Part shown: one piece after another, positions 1 through 6,093 of the stretch | How the letters are laid out: every line of letters begins with the position of its first letter | Position numbering within the stretch: the first letter of the stretch is position 1 | Assembly: GCA_938023775.1 (NCBI GenBank) | Contig: CALJDB010000147.1 | Location: 1-14,365 of the forward strand | DNA from: an uncultured Clostridia bacterium | GTDB lineage: Bacteria > Bacillota > Clostridia > Oscillospirales > Oscillospiraceae | Length of the DNA stretch: 14,365 nucleotides | Reading direction: 5' to 3' | Notes under the pieces: generated by a model | Seen by the model: only the letters and a program-made list of their open reading frames with translations | Database searches by the model: none | Told to the model about the DNA's origin: nothing | Position numbers and translations under genes: made by a program

Positions 1-352
1 TCAGCTGGTTCAGACGGTCCACGCGGGTACGCATGGTCTTGAAGTTGGTCATCATGCCGCCCAGCCAACGAGCGTTGACATAGTACTGACCGCAGCGGGT
101 GGCCTCTTCCTTGATGGCCTCCTGAGCCTGCTTCTTGGTGCCGACGAACAGCAGGGACTGGCCGTTCTCAGACAGCTGACGGACGAAAGCGTAAGCCTCC
201 TCCAGCTTCTTCACGGTCTTCTGGAGGTCGATGATATAGATACCATTTCTCTCCATGTAGATGTACTCCGCCATCTTCGGGTTCCAACGGCGGGTCTGGT
301 GACCGAAGTGAACGCCGGCCTCCAGAAGCTGCTTCATAGATACGACTGCCAT
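1..352 (-). CDS. rpsB: 30S ribosomal protein S2, N-terminal part (gene runs off the left edge)
   Basis: Structural protein of the small ribosomal subunit, needed for late assembly and for recruiting S1-type mRNA contacts. The reading frame gives 117 residues starting [19 protein letters not shown], with the S2 signatures [15 protein letters not shown] (residues 13-27), [13 protein letters not shown] (68-80) and [12 protein letters not shown] (93-104). The family is usually 230-260 residues, so about half is visible; the rest lies beyond position 1. The ATG at 350-352 is preceded by GGAGG (363-367) at a good distance. Codons ending in T (CGT, GCT) are more frequent than in neighbours, as expected for a highly expressed gene. 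It has its own promoter at 462-490. In many bacteria tsf follows rpsB, which would lie to the left of this window. Confidence 0.97.
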   Translation of the reverse strand, partial: MAVVSMKQLLEAGVHFGHQTRRWNPKMAEYIYMERNGIYIIDLQKTVKKLEEAYAFVRQLSENGQSLLFVGTKKQAQEAIKEEATRCGQYYVNARWLGGMMTNFKTMRTRVDRLNQL

Positions 353-455
353 TACGTTTTTTCCTCCAATATTTCAGTTTTTTTACCTCTGGGGCGCTCA
401 ACCCCTCCGCCAAGCGAGTCGCCACCGACGGAAGGTCCTTCCCCATGCGTAATGC
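353..455 (-). promoter_or_regulatory. Structured 5' leader of rpsB
   Basis: From the predicted transcription start (about 7 nt past the -10 box) to the rpsB ATG there are roughly 100 nt. They contain a 5-bp stem from GGAAGGTCCTTCC (430-442) and a GGGG/CCCC stem (391-394 with 402-405, loop cgctcaa plus flanks), then an A/T-rich stretch leading to the GGAGG site. S2 is autoregulated through its mRNA leader in several bacteria, so this may be such an element. I did not match it to a known leader family, so the regulatory role is inference. Confidence 0.35.
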
Positions 456-461
456 TCCGGT

Positions 462-490
462 ATTATAGCAGAATTATCCCCGAATTGCAA
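462..490 (-). promoter_or_regulatory. Sigma-A promoter of rpsB
   Basis: Read on the minus strand: -35 TTGCAA (485-490), exactly 17 bp spacer, -10 TATAAT (462-467), with a TG one base upstream of the -10 (extended -10). It is the best-matching promoter in the window, fitting for a ribosomal protein gene. The same TTGCAA-17-TATAAT combination recurs at 13541-13569. Confidence 0.85.
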
Positions 491-518
491 GCAGAAAATA
501 CTGTTTTTTCGGGTTTTT

Positions 519-1154
519 TCACTCCCCGATGAGGACCCTCCCGCCCTCCACGCGGAGCCTTCCGGCGCAGAAAAGCCGCACGGCGGCGGTCAGGGCGGGC
601 TGCTCGCCGAGGCGCATGACGCGCTCGCCGAGGCTCGCGGGGGTGTCGTCCGGGCGGACGGCGACCGCCTGCTGGACGATAACGGGACCGAAGCCGGTGT
701 CCTCCTCGCCGAAAAAGTAAGCGGTCGCGCCCGTGATGCGCGCCCCGGCGCGGAGCGTCTCCTCCACGGCGCGGACGGCGTCGAAGCGCTCGCCTTGGGT
801 GCAGAACGCCGGGAACAGCGCGGGCTGGACGCCGATGACGCGGCTGCGGAACTGGCGCAGCAGCGAATAGCTGAGCCGCTCGGCAAAGCCGGCGCAGACG
901 ACGAGCTCCGCGTCCAGATCGCGCAGCTTATCGAGCAGCGCCGCGGAAAACGACGCCGCGCCGGGAAAGAGCGCGCGCTCCACGAGATAGACCGGCACGC
1001 CCGCCGCCCGCGCACGGTCGAGCGCGCCGACGCCGTCGGCGGAGGAGATGACCGCCGTGAGCTCCGTGTCCGGCAGATCTCCGGCTGCCGCGGCGTCCAG
1101 CAGCGGCTGCAAGTTTGCGCCGCCGCCGGAGACTAAAACGACCGTTTTCGTCAT
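519..1154 (-). CDS. PurN-like formyltransferase-fold protein with altered active site
   Basis: 211 residues, the length of a normal phosphoribosylglycinamide formyltransferase (PurN, which formylates GAR with 10-formyl-THF in purine synthesis). The fold is clear: VVLVSGGGANLQPLLDA (5-21), the VVCAGFAERLS strand (85-95), and a GPVIVQQAV segment (156-164). However, the catalytic N-x-H-P-S-L-L-P motif of E. coli PurN (N106, H108) reads G108-V-Q110-P-A-L-F-P here, and the position of H137 (GTSVHF) reads GATAYF. Only the Asp (D152, equivalent to D144) remains, followed by a two-residue insertion before GPVI. The ATG overlaps the stop of the upstream csaB fusion (ATGA, 1151-1154), with GGAGGGAG (1162-1169) as ribosome binding site, so the two are translationally coupled. 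No purine genes are near. Annotation pipelines would call it purN; I think normal GAR transformylase activity is doubtful. Confidence 0.8.
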   Translation of the reverse strand: MTKTVVLVSGGGANLQPLLDAAAAGDLPDTELTAVISSADGVGALDRARAAGVPVYLVERALFPGAASFSAALLDKLRDLDAELVVCAGFAERLSYSLLRQFRSRVIGVQPALFPAFCTQGERFDAVRAVEETLRAGARITGATAYFFGEEDTGFGPVIVQQAVAVRPDDTPASLGERVMRLGEQPALTAAVRLFCAGRLRVEGGRVLIGE

Positions 1155-3388
1155 TTGCTTTCTCCCTCCTCCAGAAGCCGCCGCGCCGTGTCCGCGCTGC
1201 GGCGCTCGATCTCCATAATGCGCGCCGTCGACGCGCGCAGCGCTCCGCGGTCGGTGTCCATCGCGGCGTCGATGAGCGCGGTGAGCTGCTCCGGCGCGGT
1301 CAGCGCGGTGAGATCAATATAATTTGTCTGCGAAATATAGTCTAAGAACGACGCGACCTTCGGGTCATACGCCACGCCGACGAGCGGCACGGACTGGCTC
1401 GCGGCGAACACAAGCGCGTGGAGCCGCATGGCGAGCATCAGCTGCATGCGCGAGATGAGCCCCACCGTCTCGCCCGTGGCGAGCTCGCCGGTGACGAGCG
1501 CGCAGTCTCCGCCGGTCATCTCCCGCAGGCGGGCGGCGAGCTGGTCGTCCTGCTGGCGGTTTACGCTGAGCAGCAGGGGCGTGAGCCCGAATTTTTCCCG
1601 CGCGTGGCGCGCGGCGGCGGCGAAGAGCGGCAGTTTTTCCTGCATGCCATGCCAGCGGCGCACGCAGAGGCAGAAATAACGCCGGTCCTTTTCCAGACCG
1701 AGCCGCTGCCAGAGCGCGTCCAGCTCCGGCTCGCCCGCCGGGGGCAGGAAGAGCGCCGGGTCGCTCGCGACGGCGATGGAGGGCGTATGCACGCCCATGT
1801 CGCGCAGCTCCGCGAGGGAATTTTCCTCGCGCAGCGTGATGGCGTCGACGTTTTTCTCGATGACGCTCCCGGCAAGGCGGCGGTTGGCGCGCTTTTTCAC
1901 GGGCCCGATGCCGCAGCCGTACATCATCACGCGGCAGCCGCGCCGCCGGGCGAGGGAGAGCGTGTAGAGATAATAGAGCAGGCTGCGCGTGCTCGTGACG
2001 TCCTGAATGAGACTGCCGCCGCCGTTGACGTAGAGCTTCGCGCGCCGCAGCGCGGCGGAAAAGCGCGGCAGGTCGAAGGTGAATACCGTGTCCGTGCCGA
2101 GCTTCAGCGCCGTTTCGCGCGCTGCGCGGGTGATGACCGTGAGCGGCATCTCCGGGTCGATGCTGCGCAGCTCGGCGACGACCGCCTCTAAGATTGCCTC
2201 GTCCCCGGCGTTGCTCATGCCGTAAGCGCCGCAGATGACCGCGCCGCGGCGGCGATGGTGCAGCCGGTCGTCCCGGTCGCGCAGGACGCGCTCGTAAATG
2301 TGCTCCTGCGTGCGGCAGGTGGCTTCGACGGAAAATTCCGCCGCCGCCTTGTCGTGCAGGGCTCTGCCGAGGCGCTCCCGCTCCGCCGGGTCGGCAGCGA
2401 GGGCGGCGAGGGCGGCGCCCAGCGCCGCGGCGTCGCCCGGCTCAAAGAGCAGCCCCGTTTCGCCATGGCGCACGAGCTTCGGCACGCCGCCGACGCGGGT
2501 GCTGACCGTCGGGAGGTAAGCCTGCGCGCCCTCGGTGATGGCGTAAGGGAAGGTCTCCGACCGGGAGGTCAGGGTGTTGATGTCGATCGCGCGGTAAAAG
2601 GCGGGCATGTCGTCCACCCATCCGGCGAAGCAGGTGACGTCCGCGATGCCGAGCGACGTTGCGAGGGACGCGAGCGTCTCCCGCTCCTGTCCGTCTCCGG
2701 CGATGAGCAGGCGCAGCTTGGGGTTTTGCGCATAAGCGAGGGCAAAGCCGCGCAGCAGCGTCGCGACGTCCTTCACCGGGTGCAGCCGCGCCGCGATGCC
2801 GACAACAACGCTGTCCGGCGAGGCGCTGAGCCCGACCTTTTGGAAAAACGCGGCGCGCGAAGACTCGCTCCTGCCGGGCGCGGCGTCGAACTCCAGACCG
2901 TTATAGATCGAAAAAATGCGGTTCGGGCGGAAGCCGCGGGAGATGAGCTTTTCGCGCATTGCGTCCGACACGCCGATATAATAGTCCATCCGGCGCAGCG
3001 CGAAGGCGTTCAGCGTTCCGTAGACCGCGCCGGCGAGCGGGCGGCCCAGATAGTCGATTTTCGGGTCGCTGTGGACGGTGGTGAGCACCGGCACGCCGCA
3101 GAGCGGCTTTAAGAGCGCGCCCATGAGGTTGCCGCGCGAGCCGTGGCAGTGCAGAAGGTCATAGCCGCCCTCCGTCACGAGCTTTTTCACCGCGGCAAGC
3201 GCGGCGGGCAGCGGCTTTTCGATCACGACCGTCGGGATGCCGAGCGCCGCCGCCTCCTCGGAAAACGGCCCGCGCATAAAGCAGACGAGCGTCGCGGTCA
3301 TGTCGCGGTTTAAGTGCTTGAGCAGCAGATGGACGTGGGTCTTCGCCCCGCCGCTGTCGCCGCCGCTGATGAGATGCATTACTTTCAT
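1151..3388 (-). CDS. csaB: Glycosyltransferase family 4 - polysaccharide pyruvyl transferase CsaB fusion
   Basis: 745 residues, about twice the size of either partner. Residues 1-375 are a GT-B fold glycosyltransferase: MKVMHLISGGDSGGAKTHV at the start, GIAARLHPVKD (197-207), and the nucleotide-sugar binding E278-x7-E286 motif followed by STRVGGVPKLV (296-306). A short basic linker (about 370-382, RDRDDRLHHRRR) leads to a CsaB/pyruvyl transferase domain (382-735) with GAYGMSNAGDEAIL (387-400), YVNGGGSLIQD (453-463), YGCGIGPV (490-497) and MRLHALVFA (654-662). CsaB adds a ketal pyruvate from PEP to secondary cell-wall polysaccharide, which is what SLH-domain surface proteins bind. The fused glycosyltransferase probably adds a sugar to the same polymer or its lipid carrier (inference). 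No signal peptide or membrane segment, so cytoplasmic face. Start chosen for GGAGG (3394-3398) five bases upstream. First gene of an operon with the PurN-like gene; gene symbol applies to the C-terminal half. Confidence 0.92.
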   Translation of the reverse strand: MKVMHLISGGDSGGAKTHVHLLLKHLNRDMTATLVCFMRGPFSEEAAALGIPTVVIEKPLPAALAAVKKLVTEGGYDLLHCHGSRGNLMGALLKPLCGVPVLTTVHSDPKIDYLGRPLAGAVYGTLNAFALRRMDYYIGVSDAMREKLISRGFRPNRIFSIYNGLEFDAAPGRSESSRAAFFQKVGLSASPDSVVVGIAARLHPVKDVATLLRGFALAYAQNPKLRLLIAGDGQERETLASLATSLGIADVTCFAGWVDDMPAFYRAIDINTLTSRSETFPYAITEGAQAYLPTVSTRVGGVPKLVRHGETGLLFEPGDAAALGAALAALAADPAERERLGRALHDKAAAEFSVEATCRTQEHIYERVLRDRDDRLHHRRRGAVICGAYGMSNAGDEAILEAVVAELRSIDPEMPLTVITRAARETALKLGTDTVFTFDLPRFSAALRRAKLYVNGGGSLIQDVTSTRSLLYYLYTLSLARRRGCRVMMYGCGIGPVKKRANRRLAGSVIEKNVDAITLREENSLAELRDMGVHTPSIAVASDPALFLPPAGEPELDALWQRLGLEKDRRYFCLCVRRWHGMQEKLPLFAAAARHAREKFGLTPLLLSVNRQQDDQLAARLREMTGGDCALVTGELATGETVGLISRMQLMLAMRLHALVFAASQSVPLVGVAYDPKVASFLDYISQTNYIDLTALTAPEQLTALIDAAMDTDRGALRASTARIMEIERRSADTARRLLEEGESK

Positions 3389-3427
3389 TCCTGCCTCCGG
3401 GCAAAATGTCTTGTGAAACGAAACGAT

Positions 3428-3455
3428 TTGCGGTACAATATCTTTATATTATAAT
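3428..3455 (+). promoter_or_regulatory. Promoter of the phosphatase-GNAT operon
   Basis: Plus strand: -35 TTGCGG (3428-3433), 16-bp spacer, -10 TATAAT (3450-3455). It faces the csaB promoter and shares bases 3450-3453 with that promoter's -10 (together ATTATAAT, 3448-3455). The leader to the ATG at 3495 is about 33 nt and includes AAAGGAG (3481-3487). Confidence 0.65.
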
Positions 3456-3476
3456 CTCTCCGAAAACCCTCGTCAA
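3448..3476 (-). promoter_or_regulatory. Promoter of the csaB fusion operon
   Basis: Minus strand: -35 TTGACG (3471-3476), 17-bp spacer, -10 TATAAT (3448-3453). Five of six and six of six consensus bases. Its -10 box overlaps the -10 box of the divergent promoter by four bases. The leader to the ATG is about 50 nt. Confidence 0.8.
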
Positions 3477-3494
3477 CACCAAAGGAGCAAAGAT

Positions 3495-4643
3495 ATGACG
3501 CTTATCTATATGGTCCGCCACGCGGAGGCGGAGGGCAATCTTTACCGCCGCGCGCATGGACAGTATGACTCCTCGCTCACGCCGAAGGGGCTGCGGCAGC
3601 TCGACGCGCTGGCGGAGCGCTTCCGGGACACGGCGGTGGACGCGCTTTATTCCAGCGACCTGCGCCGCACGATGGCGACAGCCGCGGCGGTCGCGCGGTA
3701 TCATCCGGGGCTGGAGCTCCAGCCCGACCCGCGGCTGCGCGAGGTCGACCTCGGCAGCTGGGAGGACCAGCCCTTCGGCGACCTCACTTACCGCTATCCG
3801 GAGGCGATGGCGGCGTTCAACGACGACCCCGCGCGCTGGGAAGCGCCGGGCGCGGAGCGCTACGACGCGCTCCAGCGCCGCATCCGGGGCGCAGTGGCGG
3901 ACATCGCCGCGCGCAATGAGGGCAAGACCGTCGTCTGCGTCAGCCACGGTATGGCGATCCGCGCCCTGCTCTGTGACGTGATGGGCGTGCCGAGCGCGGA
4001 GGTCCACCGCATCCCCCACGGGGACAACACCGCCGTTTCGCTTCTGGAGGTCTCTCCGGACGGCGCGATGCGCGTCGTCTTCTGCAACGACGGCAGCCAT
4101 CTCCCCGCCGCGCTCTCCACCTTCGCGCGCCAGCGCTGGTGGACGGAGCCCGGCGCGGTCGACCCCGGCAACGTCCACTTTCAGCGGCTCGACCCCGCGA
4201 AGCACCCCAGCCGTTATCTTGCGTTCTACAAAGCCACATGGCGCGCCGTCCACGGCGACCTGCGCGGCTTTGAGCCGGCGTTTTATATCCTCTCGGCGAC
4301 ACGGAGCTTTGAATACGACCCGGACTCGATCGTGACCATCTGCCGTCCGGACGGCGAGACCGCCGGGATCATTGAGCTGGACCTGCGCCGCGCCGCGGCG
4401 GAGGGCGTCGGCTGGATCTGCCTCTGCTACGTCGAGGAGCGCTATCGCCGCGCGCTGCTGGGCGTGCAGCTCATCGGCCACGCCGTCAGCGTCTGCCGCC
4501 GCCGGGGGTTCCATGCCCTGCGCCTGAGCGTTTTTGAGGGCAACCGCGGCGCGATCGCGTTTTATGAAGCCGAGCAGTTCCGCACCATCGGCGAGACCGA
4601 GGGCGTCTCCGGGCGGCTGCTCATTATGGAAAAGGAGATCTGA
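3495..4643 (+). CDS. Histidine phosphatase - GNAT acetyltransferase fusion
   Basis: 382 residues with two domains. Residues 1-205 are a branch-1 histidine phosphatase (phosphoglycerate mutase-like): R8-H9 in MVRHAEAEGN with H9 the phosphoacceptor, SSDLRRT (53-59), acidic E83 in LREVDLG, and the second catalytic His in VSHGMAIRALL (149-159, H151). Residues 225-382 are a GNAT fold: YVEERYRR-ALLGVQLIGHA (312-330) stands where the acetyl-CoA loop sits, and LRLSVFEGNRGAIAFYE (342-358) is the typical motif B. The Q/R-x-x-G-x-G/A loop is degenerate here (R-R-A-L-L-G), so acetyl-CoA binding may be weak or altered. Substrates are unknown; I recall similar two-domain proteins in Clostridia. No signal peptide, so cytoplasmic. 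First gene of a three-gene operon; its TGA overlaps the next ATG by one base (TGATG, 4641-4645). Confidence 0.9.
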   Translation: MTLIYMVRHAEAEGNLYRRAHGQYDSSLTPKGLRQLDALAERFRDTAVDALYSSDLRRTMATAAAVARYHPGLELQPDPRLREVDLGSWEDQPFGDLTYRYPEAMAAFNDDPARWEAPGAERYDALQRRIRGAVADIAARNEGKTVVCVSHGMAIRALLCDVMGVPSAEVHRIPHGDNTAVSLLEVSPDGAMRVVFCNDGSHLPAALSTFARQRWWTEPGAVDPGNVHFQRLDPAKHPSRYLAFYKATWRAVHGDLRGFEPAFYILSATRSFEYDPDSIVTICRPDGETAGIIELDLRRAAAEGVGWICLCYVEERYRRALLGVQLIGHAVSVCRRRGFHALRLSVFEGNRGAIAFYEAEQFRTIGETEGVSGRLLIMEKEI

Positions 4644-5776
4644 TGCAGCACCAACGGTCCCCCATCGTCCCCCAAATCCCCCGCCGCGCCCGTGTAGAGC
4701 GCCGCGCCGAGCCGGAGACGGGCAGGATTTTCGCGGTCTCGGACGTCCACGGCAACCTCGACTATCTGCGGGGGCTGCTGGAAAAAATCGAATTTTCTCC
4801 GGCGGACACGCTCGTGCTCGTCGGCGATCTGCTGGAAAAGGGTCCCCGCAGCCTCGACACGCTGCGCTATGTGCTGGAGCTGCAAAGGACCCACCGCGTC
4901 TGGGCGGTCTCCGGCAACTGCGACTGGTGGTACCCGCTGATGTATGAGGTCGGCACGGTCGAAGATAACCGCTGGTATTTAAACGCCAAGCCTCGCTGCC
5001 TGCTGCGCCAGATGCTGGGCGAGCTCGGTATCCCGGTCTCGCCGGATATGGATTACCTCGCCGCGCGGGACGCCGCCGCGGCGGCATTTCCGGCGGAGTT
5101 CGCCTTCCTGAAGGCGATGCCGGAGGTCATCGAGACGGAGCGCTTCGTGTTCGTCCATGGCGGACTCCCGGCGGGTGAGCCGGAGAGCTGGGACGCCTGG
5201 GCGTGTATGAAATACGACAACTTTCTGGCGACGGAGCGGAGCTTTGATAAGTGGGTCATCGTCGGGCACTGGCCCGTGATGCTCTACGGCGGCGACATCG
5301 TGCAGGCAAATCCGATCGTCGACCGCGAAAAGCACATCGTCAGCATCGACGGCGGCTGCGTGCTCAAGGACGACGGGCAGCTCAACGCCCTCCTCCTGCC
5401 CCCGAAGGGCAGCGAGGACTTCGGCTTCGCCGCCTACGACCCCTTCCCGACCGCCGTCGCGCTGGACGACCAGACACCCTCGGCGCAAAGCCGCTATATC
5501 CGCTGGGGCGACGCGCAGGTGGAGGTCCTGGCGCGCGGGGCGGAGTTCTCGCACGTCCGTCATGTGCGGACAGGCTATGAGCTGGACGTGCTGACGAAGT
5601 ATCTTTACGGCGAGGGGCGATACTGCGAGGTGAACGACTGCACGGACTACGCGCTGCCGGTCCGCGCAGGCGACAGAGTCTCCGTCGTGGAGGAGACGAG
5701 CCGGGGCTATTTTGTGAAGCGCCGCGGCGTCTCCGGCTGGTATTTCGGCAGACTGGAACGGGAGGGGACAAAATGA
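4643..5776 (+). CDS. Calcineurin-like metallophosphoesterase with C-terminal SH3-like tail
   Basis: 377 residues. A metal-dependent phosphoesterase of the PPP/MPE superfamily: VSDVHGN (32-38, D34 and H36), VGDLLEKGP (60-68, D62), SGNCDWW (90-96, N92), FVHGGLP (170-176, H172), IVGHWPV (206-212, H209) and SIDGGC (234-239). These are the metal ligands in order. The usual GNHD/GNHE box reads GNCD, with C93 replacing the His that acts as proton donor in PPP phosphatases. After about residue 270 the catalytic core ends; residues 330-372 (ALPVRAGDRVSVVEE, then GVSGWYFGRL) look like a small SH3-type beta barrel, which is tentative. AAAAGGAG (4630-4637 region) serves the ATG, which overlaps the preceding stop, so translation is coupled. 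Cytoplasmic; substrate not deducible, protein phosphatase or nucleotide phosphatase are both possible. Confidence 0.88.
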   Translation: MQHQRSPIVPQIPRRARVERRAEPETGRIFAVSDVHGNLDYLRGLLEKIEFSPADTLVLVGDLLEKGPRSLDTLRYVLELQRTHRVWAVSGNCDWWYPLMYEVGTVEDNRWYLNAKPRCLLRQMLGELGIPVSPDMDYLAARDAAAAAFPAEFAFLKAMPEVIETERFVFVHGGLPAGEPESWDAWACMKYDNFLATERSFDKWVIVGHWPVMLYGGDIVQANPIVDREKHIVSIDGGCVLKDDGQLNALLLPPKGSEDFGFAAYDPFPTAVALDDQTPSAQSRYIRWGDAQVEVLARGAEFSHVRHVRTGYELDVLTKYLYGEGRYCEVNDCTDYALPVRAGDRVSVVEETSRGYFVKRRGVSGWYFGRLEREGTK

Positions 5777-6039
5777 TGCTGCTCTGGCTCTATCTCGCGG
5801 CGGTGAGCCTCGCGCTCTTCGCCCTCATGGGCATCGACAAGGCGGCGGCGAAAAACCGCTGCCGCCGCATCCCGGAGCGCACGCTCCTCGCCCTCGCCGT
5901 CCTCGGCGGCTCCCCCGGCGGCATCGCCGGCATGCTCGCCTTCCGCCACAAAACCAAAAAGCCCGCCTTCGCCCTCGGCTTCCCCGCGATTTTAGTCTGC
6001 CAGATCGCCGTGGGGATCTTAATCGCCTGTCAGGGATAA
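5773..6039 (+). CDS. DUF1294 family small membrane protein
   Basis: 88 residues. Hydrophobic helix at about 2-20 (LLWLYLAAVSLALFALMG), then the DUF1294 core: MGIDKAAAKNRCRRIPERTL (19-38), LGGSPGGIAGMLAFRHKTKK (44-63) and a second helix at about 66-86. The family has no established function; it is a compact integral membrane protein often found as a single gene. The ATG overlaps the metallophosphoesterase stop by four bases (ATGA, 5773-5776) and has GGAGGGG (5761-5767) upstream. A second ATG directly follows (5776), so the start may be one codon later. Last gene of the operon, followed at once by a strong terminator. Confidence 0.88.
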   Translation: MMLLWLYLAAVSLALFALMGIDKAAAKNRCRRIPERTLLALAVLGGSPGGIAGMLAFRHKTKKPAFALGFPAILVCQIAVGILIACQG

Positions 6040-6047
6040 AAAAGCGG

Positions 6048-6088
6048 AACACGCCGAGCCCATTTTCCGGGCTCGGCGTGTTTTTCTC
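6048..6088. terminator. Bidirectional intrinsic terminator between DUF1294 and LCP genes
   Basis: 14-bp perfect stem (6048-6061 with 6069-6082, AACACGCCGAGCCC and its complement), 7-nt loop, followed on the plus strand by TTTTTCTCTT. On the minus strand the stem is followed within a few bases by a T-run (complement of the aaaaaa at about 6038-6043), so it can also end the convergent LCP transcript. Confidence 0.9.
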
Positions 6089-6093
6089 TTATT

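Noticed and set aside
479..519. CCCGAA/TTCGGG inverted repeat followed by six T on the plus strand, as a terminator
   Set aside because: The loop is 23 nt, it overlaps the rpsB -35 box, and no plus-strand gene ends there. In the minus direction no T-run follows, so I see no clear terminator between the PurN-like gene and rpsB; read-through is possible.
1418..3112. Plus-strand frames (1418-2191, 2255-3112) inside the CsaB fusion
   Set aside because: Shadow frames: no motif, no ribosome binding site, and opposite to a continuous two-domain enzyme.
3444..5087. 547-codon open frame on the minus strand opposite the phosphatase-GNAT and metallophosphoesterase genes
   Set aside because: Arg/Ala/Val-rich translation without any recognisable motif; it covers the opposite-strand genes with clear catalytic residues and the shared promoter region. 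Long antisense frames are expected in GC-rich DNA.
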